A DNA stretch of 32,155 bases from UBA5336 sp038522375 (GTDB lineage: Bacteria > Pseudomonadota > Alphaproteobacteria > Caulobacterales > Hyphomonadaceae). The notes beneath the pieces are model-generated. The model had not been told where the DNA came from. It saw only the letters and a program-made list of their open reading frames with translations, and searched no databases. Of this stretch, positions 16,461 through 23,949 are shown piece by piece (the first letter of the stretch is position 1; the number at the start of each line of letters is the position of its first letter). The stretch is taken from positions 1-32,155 of the forward strand of contig JBCBKE010000033.1 in assembly GCA_038522375.1 (NCBI GenBank). The letters run 5' to 3'. Made by a program: the position numbers and the translations under genes.

Positions 16461-17246
16461 CTACGGCCTTATCATGATCACCGATGCATTTCGGCCATAG
16501 TCCGCTTTGCCCTGTTTGTTGCGGCGTCTGTTCGAAAAATACATTGTTTCCAGCGCGCACGTGTCGTCAGCAAGGGTATCGATTGCGGTTATCCCGCAAG
16601 ACCACAGAAGCCGCCGCGCGACATAGCCTGGGAGGTCGAAATGGGAACGGTCGCCTTCGCCGGACTGGAAAAAACTGTCATTCTCCGCAGCCTGGGACAG
16701 GAATCGGTGGCGAAACTCAGGGCCAACCTCATAGCTTGGCTGTTGAATCGCCGGGCCGATCGCGGCGACGATGTCGCCCACATGGGCGCCGGCCCGCTCC
16801 ATCTCCGCGATACAGCCCTCGAGCACGCCGTCGATGGCGCCGCGCCAGCCGGCATGGGCTGCACCAATGACTCCGGCCGACGGGTCAGCGAAGAGGATCG
16901 GTACGCAGTCGGCCGTGAGAATGCAGAGCGCCAGTCCCGGGACCGCGGTAACCATCGCATCGGCTTCGGGACGGCTGGCTGGGGGGCTGGCCAAGGTCAC
17001 GGCTTTCGCGCTGTGGAACTGGTAGAGCGAGATCAGGGCTTGGGGGCCATCTGCGCCGATGTCAGCGGCGATGCGGCGACGGTTCTCCTCAACCGCCTCG
17101 GTGGCATCGTCGGAGCCCGGCCCGGCGTTGAGGCTCTCATAATCGCCGCTGGAAACACCGCCCTGGCACCCATAGAAAGCGTGGGCAATCGCGCCGTGGG
17201 CCGCGATGGAGAGCTGGAGGCTGGTGGCATGGGGAATTGGCTGCAT
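16461..17246 (-). CDS. pgeF: Peptidoglycan editing factor PgeF (YfiH/laccase-domain family)
   Basis: 261 aa. The three metal-site blocks of the family are present: a His in YQFHSAKAV (about residue 77), Cys in LTADCVPI (about 113), and His in AAHAGWRG (about 130). Family members include a purine nucleoside phosphorylase/adenosine deaminase activity. In E. coli, YfiH removes wrong L-Ser-containing peptidoglycan precursors. It starts 12 bases after the midA-like gene, so the pair is co-transcribed. The start at 17246 (MQPIPHATSL) fits the family length. Confidence 0.92.
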   Translation of the reverse strand: MQPIPHATSLQLSIAAHGAIAHAFYGCQGGVSSGDYESLNAGPGSDDATEAVEENRRRIAADIGADGPQALISLYQFHSAKAVTLASPPASRPEADAMVTAVPGLALCILTADCVPILFADPSAGVIGAAHAGWRGAIDGVLEGCIAEMERAGAHVGDIVAAIGPAIQQPSYEVGPEFRHRFLSQAAENDSFFQSGEGDRSHFDLPGYVARRLLWSCGITAIDTLADDTCALETMYFSNRRRNKQGKADYGRNASVIMIRP

Positions 17247-17258
17247 GGGCGAGCGGTA

Positions 17259-18293
17259 TCAGAAACCGGCAGGATCGGGCAGACCCTGGCTGGATAGGCA
17301 GATCGCCTGGAACCGCGTACCCATTTCGGACGGATCGGCCAGGCGTCCCGCGGCAGAAAAGATCGCCTCTGCCTCTCCGGGATTGCGGGCGATCAGCTGA
17401 TCCAGACGGTCTTGCAGGCCCAGCGCCATCAGGAAGCTGCCTTGTGGCTTTGGCCCATGCACCGCAAGCCTTGCGGCGACGGCAAGCCGTTTCAGCCGGG
17501 CGAAATCGACGTCCACGGTGAGATCACAGCCGCCTGGATCGCTGAGGGGGTGAACCTGCTCTCCACTCCGATACGCCCGAAGTGTGTCAGCGGGAGGATG
17601 CCCGGTGGGACCGTAATCGATGAACAGCGCGCGGAACGGCGTTTCGCGGCTCGCCAGGGTATCGACCAAATGACCCAGAGCAGGTTGGAACTCGGCGCTG
17701 TCCTGGCCGAGGTCCGGAATATCGGGAGCTGGGTCTGCAGCGAGGCCGAAGGTCAGGCCACCATCCCGATTGAGCCCGACGACACGTTCGCGCCAGGTCT
17801 CCCCCGCCTTGATGAATTGGCGCGCGGGTAGGCAGTCGAGGAACTCGTTGGCAATTATGATTGCCGGACCGGCCGGCAGGATGTCCAGGCTATCGGTGTG
17901 AACCGGAGAGGCATGGTCGAGGCGGTCAGCTTGGAGCTGGCGAAGCGCTGGGCTGGCTTCAATGAGATGAAGGTCTGCAGCGGCGCGAAAGGCGGTTTGC
18001 ACCTTCGTGGCCCGTAGGAAATCGGCCATCAGCGTGCCGCGGCCGGGACCGATTTCCGTGATCACGATGGGCGTCGGCGCGTCCATGGCGCTCCATTCAT
18101 GGGCACACCACAATCCGATGAGTTCACCAAAGACCTGGCTGGTTTCAGGTGCGGTGGTGAAATCGCGGCCAAGGCCTGCGCCTTTGGCATAGTAGCCGTG
18201 CTCGGGATCGTGGAGGCAAAGCGCCATGAACACCGACAGGGGGATTGGCCCGTCGGTTTGGATCAAGGCGTTGATCTTCGCGGCGAGACTCAA
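17259..18293 (-). CDS. Class I SAM-dependent methyltransferase, MidA/NDUFAF7 family
   Basis: 344 aa if started at the TTG at 18293. That codon overlaps the lgt stop as TTGA, a typical coupled start. An ATG at 18356 inside lgt is the alternative (365 aa). The N-terminal block MALCLHDPEHGYY, then GRDFTTAPETSQVFGELIGL, and the SAM motif ITEIGPGRGTLMADFLRA are the family signature. The mitochondrial homolog NDUFAF7 dimethylates an arginine of a complex I subunit; whether bacterial members do the same is not settled. The lgt-midA-pgeF order is common in alphaproteobacteria. Confidence 0.9.
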   Translation of the reverse strand: MSLAAKINALIQTDGPIPLSVFMALCLHDPEHGYYAKGAGLGRDFTTAPETSQVFGELIGLWCAHEWSAMDAPTPIVITEIGPGRGTLMADFLRATKVQTAFRAAADLHLIEASPALRQLQADRLDHASPVHTDSLDILPAGPAIIIANEFLDCLPARQFIKAGETWRERVVGLNRDGGLTFGLAADPAPDIPDLGQDSAEFQPALGHLVDTLASRETPFRALFIDYGPTGHPPADTLRAYRSGEQVHPLSDPGGCDLTVDVDFARLKRLAVAARLAVHGPKPQGSFLMALGLQDRLDQLIARNPGEAEAIFSAAGRLADPSEMGTRFQAICLSSQGLPDPAGF

Positions 18294-19288
18294 GCGTTTG
18301 CCGCATTCGGGCCTGCTTTCAGGCCCCTGTAAACGAGGTACGCGCCACCAATCCACATGGGCAGGGAAAGCAACATCCCCATTGTGATGCCCAGCGGTAG
18401 AAAACCGATATGGGCATCAGGTTCCCGGAAATTTTCTGCGATGGAGCGGCCGACGCCGTAGAACAGGAGGAACAGGCCAGCGCTGAGCCCGGGCCGCTCG
18501 AGCAAGCGGAAGCGAAACGCCATGATGGACAGAATGACAAAGGGAATGAGCCCCTCCAGCACCGCTTCATAAACCTGACTTGGGTGCCGCGGCATTTCAG
18601 GTGCTGTGCAGCCAAACCGGCCCAGATTGTCGGCGCAGTAGACCCATGCCTTGCTGGCCCAGTCATACGCCCCGGGGGCCGCGCCCACATTGGCCTCGGG
18701 AAACACCATCCCGAAACTGGAATCGGTGTGACGGCCATAGAGTTCGGCATTGATGAAGTTGGCCATTCGCCCAAAGAAAAGGCCGATCGGTGTAACGACA
18801 CCTGCAATATCGCCAATGGACATGAGGCCAACACCCCGTTGGCGCGCCACCCAGAACAGGGCCAACGCCACGCCGATCAGACCGCCATGGAAGCTCATCC
18901 CGCCCTCCCAGACGCGAAGTAGCATCATGGGATCGCGGGCGATCCGCTCGGGTTCGAACGGGATCTGGTAGAACAGGATATATCCAAGCCGCCCGCCTAG
19001 GATGACCCCAAGCGTTGCGTAGAACAGCAGGTCGTCGATATCGTCCTTCGTCGCTGGCGAGGTGCCGCCGAACAGCGCTGGGCGCTCCACGAGGGCGACG
19101 GCATACCGCCACGCCAGCAGAAGGCCGACCAGATAAGCCAGTGCGTACCAGCGGATTGGGAAATAGACCGGTCCGACATCAATGGTGAAAAGGGCTGGGC
19201 TGATTTCTGGAAATGACAAGGCAGTTGCCGGCAGCGCCGATGCCGACTGGACTGCGGCTGTAAGGAGCGCGGCTGCGTCGCTGAGCAT
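18290..19288 (-). CDS. lgt: Prolipoprotein diacylglyceryl transferase
   Basis: 332 aa with about seven membrane helices. Family motifs are visible: FPIRWYALAYLVG near 43-55, WEGGMSFHGGLIG with the catalytic-region His134, and the Lgt signature GRMANFINAELYGR at 173-186. The enzyme transfers diacylglycerol from phosphatidylglycerol to the lipobox Cys, the first step of lipoprotein maturation. At least two substrates lie in this window (3221-3949 and 30181-30474). GGAAGGG precedes the ATG. A hydrophilic N-terminal stretch of about 30 residues is slightly long for the family. It is divergent from ubiK, with 76 bases between. Confidence 0.96.
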   Translation of the reverse strand: MLSDAAALLTAAVQSASALPATALSFPEISPALFTIDVGPVYFPIRWYALAYLVGLLLAWRYAVALVERPALFGGTSPATKDDIDDLLFYATLGVILGGRLGYILFYQIPFEPERIARDPMMLLRVWEGGMSFHGGLIGVALALFWVARQRGVGLMSIGDIAGVVTPIGLFFGRMANFINAELYGRHTDSSFGMVFPEANVGAAPGAYDWASKAWVYCADNLGRFGCTAPEMPRHPSQVYEAVLEGLIPFVILSIMAFRFRLLERPGLSAGLFLLFYGVGRSIAENFREPDAHIGFLPLGITMGMLLSLPMWIGGAYLVYRGLKAGPNAANA

Positions 19289-19364
19289 TTGACTTTACCC
19301 TTCCCACTGGCCACCCCATGTGTTGGGAGTAGCATCGAACGAGTTCGCGCGCAGGAGTAGCCCC

Positions 19365-19607
19365 ATGGCCAACACAAATCCACTGCTTGATGATCTGGCC
19401 GGGCTGATGACAGGCGCCATGGGCGCTGCCCGTGCCGCCGGCGACGAGGTGCGGACGGTGGCCTATGGCCGGCTACGTGAAGCGATTGCCGACATGGACC
19501 TTGCAGGCCGCGATGAGGTGGAGGCCTTGAAGGCTATCGCGACCGCGGCATTGGAACAGGTCGAAGCACTGGAAAAGCGGGTGGCGGCCCTCGAAACGAA
19601 GTCGTAA
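19365..19607 (+). CDS. ubiK: UbiK-like ubiquinone biosynthesis accessory factor (BMFP/YqiC family)
   Basis: 80 aa from the ATG at 19365, with GGAG seven bases upstream; the frame also opens at 19320. The first half is a short amphipathic region (NPLLDDLAGLMTGAMGAARA). The second half is a heptad-like helix ending in LEQVEALEKRVAALE, the trimeric coiled coil typical of BMFP proteins. UbiK helps aerobic ubiquinone synthesis by scaffolding Ubi proteins or lipids at the inner membrane in gamma-proteobacteria. The alphaproteobacterial relatives are assumed to act similarly. It lies directly upstream of the ybjN-like gene and proC. Confidence 0.8.
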   Translation: MANTNPLLDDLAGLMTGAMGAARAAGDEVRTVAYGRLREAIADMDLAGRDEVEALKAIATAALEQVEALEKRVAALETKS

Positions 19608-19726
19608 GCAGGGATCAACAGAAATCCGCTTTCCCCGTTGTCGGAGCGCCCACGACTTGCGCGCGAATCCCGGCATGTCTAGCGTATATAGCGGCCGGGG
19701 GGTCGCGTTGAGTTGGAGGCTACAAA

Positions 19727-20230
19727 ATGAGCCTGAGCCAGTCCGAGAATTTTGATCCGTCAGCGGATACCCTCGATCTCATCGAGGATTTCCTTGAAAC
19801 AAATAGCTGGCCCCACGAGCGCGAAGAGGACGAAGCGGTCCAGTGTATTGTTCCATCCCGCTGGGGTGAAATGGGCGGCTTGTTCGCCATGCGCCAGGAT
19901 CCGCCCGCCGTACACTTTTCCGTCACGCTGGATGTCAAGCCGCTGGTTGGAAAGAAAGCCGCCATCGCCGAGTTGGTGATGATGATGAACGAGCGTCTAT
20001 GGCTCGGCCACTTCGATTACTGGGCCGAAGAGAGCGTGATCCTGTTCCGTCACGCCTTGCCCATGCTTGACCGGGATTGCCCGTCGGGCGGAGAGGTCCG
20101 GTCCATCATGGCAGCGGCCGTGGACTCCATTGATCGCTTTGTACCCGCATTCAATTTCGTTGTGTGGGCTGGAAAATCCCCCCGCGAGGCCATGGACGCT
20201 GCCATGTTTGAGACGCACGGGGAAGCGTGA
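19727..20230 (+). CDS. YbjN-domain protein
   Basis: 167 aa, with GGAGG seven bases upstream of the ATG. The fold reads as a YbjN/type III chaperone-like domain: an N-terminal helix (TLDLIEDFLETNSWPHERE), a strand-rich middle (GEMGGLFAMRQDPPAVHFSV), and a long helix VAxLVMMMNERLWLGHFDYW-like region near residues 85-105. No catalytic motif is present. YbjN proteins bind partners or sense stress; the function here is unknown. It sits in the conserved ubiK-ybjN-proC order and is probably co-transcribed with proC, 30 bases downstream. Confidence 0.82.
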   Translation: MSLSQSENFDPSADTLDLIEDFLETNSWPHEREEDEAVQCIVPSRWGEMGGLFAMRQDPPAVHFSVTLDVKPLVGKKAAIAELVMMMNERLWLGHFDYWAEESVILFRHALPMLDRDCPSGGEVRSIMAAAVDSIDRFVPAFNFVVWAGKSPREAMDAAMFETHGEA

Positions 20231-20260
20231 CGCCCGTCGTGCGCTGAGGGAGCTGGACCC

Positions 20261-21082
20261 ATGACGAACCCGCCGCTTGTTCTGTTCGGAGCGGGTCGAA
20301 TGGGCGCTGCGCTTTGTGAGGGTTGGATCCAGGGTACGCTTGACCGTTCCCTGATCGTTGTCGAGCCTTCGCCCTCTGGCAGGCTCGAAACCCTGGCAAG
20401 TGAGGGAGTGATTGCCCTCAACCCGACGGCGGCGCCCGCGGGCATTTTGGCGATCTGTGTGAAACCCCAAGTCTTCCCAAGAGTGTTGCACGATATCCGC
20501 CCATGGGTAGGCCCCGAGACCTTGGTCCTTTCAATCATGGCGGGGGTAAAGCTCCGTCAGCTTTCCCAGCGACTTGGCGCAAGCCGCGTTGTGCGCGCCA
20601 TGCCGAATACGCCGGGCGCCATCGGCCGCGGCGTTTCTCTGCTGGCGGTGTCCGCTGAGGTCAGCAAGAGCGAAGTGGCGCTCGCGCGGTCCTTGCTCGA
20701 ACCCCTGGGTGCCGTTGAGGGGCCTATGGTCGAAGACCAGCTTTCCATTGCGACGGCGCTATCGGGGTGTGGACCGGCCTATCTTTTCCTCCTGGCCGAG
20801 GTCCTTGCAGATGCGGGGAAAGCCGCCGGCCTCGCCCCTTCTGTCGCGGATCGGATTTCCGAAGCCACGATCACCGGATCTGCCGCGCTTCTGGAGACGA
20901 GTGACGATGCGCCGTCGATCCTTCGGAAAGCGGTCACCTCGCCGAACGGTGTGACCCAAGCGGCACTTGATGTCTTGATGGGCGAACAAGGATTGCCATC
21001 TCTGATGAAGAAAGCCGTTGACGCTGCCATCCTCAGAGATGAGGCGCTGTCAGCGGTTCTGGACGAGGAGAGTGAGCCATGA
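20261..21082 (+). CDS. proC: Pyrroline-5-carboxylate reductase
   Basis: 273 aa. The N-terminal Rossmann site LFGAGRMGAAL binds NAD(P)H. The ProC signature appears near residues 165-240: ALSGCGPAYLFLLAEVLADA and later SPNGVTQAALDVL. MPNTPGAIGRGVSLL near 110 is the conserved middle block. The enzyme carries out the last step of proline synthesis. GGGAG precedes the ATG by a few bases. The stop overlaps the next gene's start (ATGA), so they are translationally coupled. Confidence 0.96.
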   Translation: MTNPPLVLFGAGRMGAALCEGWIQGTLDRSLIVVEPSPSGRLETLASEGVIALNPTAAPAGILAICVKPQVFPRVLHDIRPWVGPETLVLSIMAGVKLRQLSQRLGASRVVRAMPNTPGAIGRGVSLLAVSAEVSKSEVALARSLLEPLGAVEGPMVEDQLSIATALSGCGPAYLFLLAEVLADAGKAAGLAPSVADRISEATITGSAALLETSDDAPSILRKAVTSPNGVTQAALDVLMGEQGLPSLMKKAVDAAILRDEALSAVLDEESEP

Positions 21083-21762
21083 CAGCGCCCGATATCCTGG
21101 ACAAGGGGCTTGAAGCGGCGCTGCGGCTTGCGCAGACACAACCGTGGAACAGCCTGAGTTTGAGGACGATTGCCGACGAGGCCGGACTCCCCCTGTCCGA
21201 TTTCCATGGGGTTGCCGACCGGGATCGGTTGGCGCTCCATGCGGACGCGTATTTCGACAGCGCCATGTCGAGTGAGGGAATCGATCCTGACGACCATCCG
21301 CGGGAACGCCTGTTCGATGTCGTGATGTTGCGGTTCGAAGCCATGGAACCTCACCGGGAGGGGCTATTATCGCTTTACCGCTCGATGGACCGGGCCGCGA
21401 GTTTGAGGCTCCAACGCCTCAAGGCGCGTCGCCAGTCTGCTGAGTGGGCCTTTATCTCGGCGGGCCTCGACACCAAAGGGCCGATGCCGCTTCGCCTCAG
21501 GGCCATCGGGCTGGCATGGGTGCTTGCCCGAACCGAAGAAGCCTGGCGGCGGGAGACAGACCCTGGCTATGCGAAGACCATGTCGGCGCTCGACAAGGGC
21601 CTGCGACAGGCCGAGTCCCAGCTCAAGCGCATGGGCGCGTTCCGTTTCGGGGGATCGAAATCGCGGGCAGCCGGCGCGACATCGACGTCGCCGGATGATG
21701 CGCCCGAAACGCCGGCCAGCGACGCCGCTTTCGGTTCGGTAGAAACCCCAGCAGGCGCTTGA
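21079..21762 (+). CDS. TetR-like / COQ9-related helix-turn-helix protein
   Basis: 227 aa. The N-terminal 60 residues resemble a TetR helix-turn-helix: ALRLAQTQPWNSLSLRTIAD, then EAGLPLSDFHGVADRDRLAL. The turn is less canonical than in the TetR at 4059. The middle helical domain (about 70-165) is like those annotated as COQ9 or TetR C-terminal domains in alphaproteobacteria. The last 45 residues are Ala/Ser/Thr/Pro-rich and probably disordered. It is coupled to proC by an ATGA overlap and lies three genes from ubiK. A ubiquinone-related lipid-binding role is possible, but so is transcriptional regulation; the sequence does not decide. It ends six bases from the converging 251-aa gene. Confidence 0.72.
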   Translation: MTAPDILDKGLEAALRLAQTQPWNSLSLRTIADEAGLPLSDFHGVADRDRLALHADAYFDSAMSSEGIDPDDHPRERLFDVVMLRFEAMEPHREGLLSLYRSMDRAASLRLQRLKARRQSAEWAFISAGLDTKGPMPLRLRAIGLAWVLARTEEAWRRETDPGYAKTMSALDKGLRQAESQLKRMGAFRFGGSKSRAAGATSTSPDDAPETPASDAAFGSVETPAGA

Positions 21763-21768
21763 GCGCCT

Positions 21769-22524
21769 TTATAGCCGCTTCAGCGCGTTGGTTGGTGCGT
21801 CGAGATAGAGAATGTTTCCAGCCCGCAGGACCCGACCTGTCAGCTCTACCGGGTCGGCGACATAGGGAAGGATGTCCTCTCCGTGGGCCACCAGTTGGTC
21901 GGTCATGATCAGCAGCGAGCCGTCGCCGCGGGCGTTTCGCGCGAAGAAGGCGGGTGGCAGGCCACCGCGAATGCAAAGCGCCGCACACGCCTTGTGCACT
22001 TTCCCCTCGGCGGGACGCATCGCCCCGAACCAGCATTTGCTATCGAGGATTTCTCCTTGCAGTGTCACGGTATCGACGGGTTGGGGGGCAGGGAACAACA
22101 GCCTGCTATCAGTGGGAGCATCTGGGGCGGCCCGGACCCATTCAAGGGTTTCGGCGACGGCGATCATGGCGTGCGGCCCACGCTGTATCACGCTGCCTTC
22201 GACGATGACGCGTTGACCCTCCAACGCCCCGATCTGGGCGGCGACTCCGCACTTTCCGAGACACGACAGCAGAACGGTTCTGGCGTCCCCTCCCATGTCC
22301 AGTGTGCGGAGCATGGGATAGGGATTGGCTGTGATGATACCCGACCATTCGCGCACATCGCCCATATTCCACATACCGGAACCGACGGGAGCCTGGCGCG
22401 ATGCCAGGGCACCTGCGCTCGCTGCCGTACCCACCATGAGGGCAACTCCCGCAGCAAGGAAGAAGCGGCGGTCGGGCGCCGGCGTGTCCGCCCATCCGAT
22501 GAAGAAATCGTCCCTGTTGCTCAT
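21769..22524 (-). CDS. Membrane-anchored or exported Cys-rich protein of unknown function
   Basis: 251 aa, not recognised. A hydrophobic segment at about residues 19-42, preceded by D-R-R-F-F, is a signal anchor or Tat-like signal; the rest would be periplasmic. Two similar beta-rich units follow, each with an OB-like 'G-x-V-I-V-E-G' or 'V-E-L-T-G-R-V' strand pattern. Conserved-looking Cys include C-L-G-K-C (about 88-92) and a block with spacing C-x16-C-x4-C (DSKCWFG, then HKACAALCIRGGLPP) at about 161-187. Such Cys could bind metal or heme, or form disulfides. It is the last gene of a five-gene overlapping operon (ATGA with the Rieske membrane protein), so a role in the same redox chain is likely. 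Confidence 0.7.
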   Translation of the reverse strand: MSNRDDFFIGWADTPAPDRRFFLAAGVALMVGTAASAGALASRQAPVGSGMWNMGDVREWSGIITANPYPMLRTLDMGGDARTVLLSCLGKCGVAAQIGALEGQRVIVEGSVIQRGPHAMIAVAETLEWVRAAPDAPTDSRLLFPAPQPVDTVTLQGEILDSKCWFGAMRPAEGKVHKACAALCIRGGLPPAFFARNARGDGSLLIMTDQLVAHGEDILPYVADPVELTGRVLRAGNILYLDAPTNALKRL

Positions 22525-23573
22525 GCGAAGGATCCTTCGATGTCAGTTGGTGTTTCAGGTGTGCCGGGCGGGTTTGGTTCGGCGTTCACGTAGACCACGC
22601 CCTTTTCGACCTTGGTCTTGAAGGTGGCGATCTTCTCGGTGAAAGGCGGCGGCGATTGGCCGTCCTCCATACGGTACTGGAAGCCGTGCCAGGGGCAAGT
22701 GATGCAGCCGTCCACAACCTTGCCCTCGCCCAGCGGGCCACCCTGGTGGCGGCAGACATTGGACACTGCAGCGATCTTGCCTCCCGAGCGGAACACCGCG
22801 ATGCGCTCGCCGCCGGGCGGGGCGATGATGCGGGCACGGTCGTCGGGTATGTCCGAAAAGGGGCCCACCTCGAGCCAATTCCCGTCATCTGCCGATGCGG
22901 TAGGGGCGCCCGATGCCAGAAAGCCACTGATCAGGTGTAGCAGGACAACCGCTCCCGCAGCGATCCCGACCGCCGCGAGATAGAGCGGGTCCCGCTCCGA
23001 CTGGAGCGCGCCCAGCGCCACGTGGGCAATCAACGCGGCATAGGCGAGATAAACGCCCATGTGCAGGGCTTTCCAAAGGCCAGGGCCGAGATTGGCATTC
23101 CAGAAATCGTGAGATGTGGTCGCCATCACCGCCAGGATCACGAGCGCAACAAAGCCCAGGCTTTCAAATGGAAAGCCAGCGATGGAATCGTAACGCGGGT
23201 TTGACGCGAACAGCGATACGAACACGTTCACATCCGAAAACCCGTGATACCAGAGCAGCACGAGCGCCGCATGGATCAGCGCGATCGTGAAGGTCGCGAC
23301 ACCAAGATGGCGACGATTGAAAAGGAACGGCTTGAAACGCGAGGTCATGCGCGCCAACGGTCCTATTGTCAGAATGAAGGTCAACATCAGGAAAGCGAGC
23401 GTCCCGGTGGCGCGCATACCCAGCTGTAACGGCGTGAAGGTCTCGCCAGGAGGCTGGGTGGCGCTCGCTACCACGATGAAGACGACGAGATAGAGCCCTA
23501 TGCCAGCAAGCATCCACCGGTCGAATCGGGCCTTGAAGGGGGTCCAGGTGACAGCTTTGTATCCGTGGGACAT
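22521..23573 (-). CDS. Ferric-reductase-like membrane protein with C-terminal Rieske [2Fe-2S] domain
   Basis: 350 aa from the ATG at 23573 (MSHGYKAVTW), which overlaps the preceding stop as TGATG. Residues about 20-220 hold six or so membrane helices, with His at about 89, 101, 171 and 184 that could ligate heme b as in ferric-reductase/MsrQ-like domains. Residues about 233-330 are a Rieske domain: C274-R-H276 and C293-P-W-H296, with the GGPLGEG loop. The protein therefore looks like a transmembrane electron carrier between a Rieske cluster and heme. The C-terminal tail is Pro/Thr-rich. There is no flavin/NAD reductase domain, so electrons must come from or go to another protein, plausibly an operon partner. 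Confidence 0.85.
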   Translation of the reverse strand: MSHGYKAVTWTPFKARFDRWMLAGIGLYLVVFIVVASATQPPGETFTPLQLGMRATGTLAFLMLTFILTIGPLARMTSRFKPFLFNRRHLGVATFTIALIHAALVLLWYHGFSDVNVFVSLFASNPRYDSIAGFPFESLGFVALVILAVMATTSHDFWNANLGPGLWKALHMGVYLAYAALIAHVALGALQSERDPLYLAAVGIAAGAVVLLHLISGFLASGAPTASADDGNWLEVGPFSDIPDDRARIIAPPGGERIAVFRSGGKIAAVSNVCRHQGGPLGEGKVVDGCITCPWHGFQYRMEDGQSPPPFTEKIATFKTKVEKGVVYVNAEPNPPGTPETPTDIEGSFA

Positions 23574-23728
23574 CAGTTTGGGGCCTCGTCGGTGATGATC
23601 GATGGCGGCAGTGTATCGTTCACCAAGGGGCCAGGCCGATTGGTGATGGCAAGCCAAAGCACAGCCGCAATTGCGGGAGCGAGCAGGAACCAGACCATGC
23701 GGTGGGCAGAGCGGTGTACGCGTTTCAT
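23573..23728 (-). CDS. Small single-pass membrane protein (51 aa)
   Basis: 51 aa: a basic start (MKRVHRSAHR), one hydrophobic helix at about 12-29 (VWFLLAPAIAAVLWLAI), then a short polar tail ending near DEAPN. Its ATG overlaps the upstream small gene's stop (ATGA) and its stop overlaps the next start (TGATG), which strongly supports translation. No family recognised. Single-helix proteins in redox operons often act as assembly or stabilising subunits; that role is inferred from position only. Confidence 0.68.
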   Translation of the reverse strand: MKRVHRSAHRMVWFLLAPAIAAVLWLAITNRPGPLVNDTLPPSIITDEAPN

Positions 23729-23949
23729 GAAACTGGCGGCGCCTTCTGTGTGACGAGTTTGATCAGCATGATTGGCCACAACAGCATGGCGCCAGGGAAA
23801 ATCAGCATCCGCGCTTGTATCGGCATTCCACGGGCGGCGGGGTCGATCCGGGGGGCCCCGACCGTCACGGTCGCCAAAGCAACCAGTACGCCTATGGCAA
23901 TGTACACTGCCATCGCGCCCACCAGGAGTTCTGCAAGGGCGAGGCTCAT
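23725..23949 (-). CDS. Small two-helix membrane protein (74 aa)
   Basis: 74 aa. Two hydrophobic helices, about residues 4-24 (LALAELLVGAMAVYIAIGVL onward) and about 48-65 (MLIFPGAMLLWPIMLIKL), are joined by a polar loop with G-A-P-R-I-D-P-A-A-R. The ATG overlaps the stop of the glutamate-synthase-like gene (ATGA), and its own stop overlaps the next small gene's ATG. No family recognised. Placed between a soluble Rieske-flavoenzyme and a membrane Rieske protein, it could help dock one to the other. Confidence 0.7.
   Translation of the reverse strand: MSLALAELLVGAMAVYIAIGVLVALATVTVGAPRIDPAARGMPIQARMLIFPGAMLLWPIMLIKLVTQKAPPVS

Noticed and set aside
16452..17297. 281-codon plus-strand open frame
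   Set aside because: Antisense to pgeF, which has its full set of metal-site motifs; no sensible protein features in this frame.
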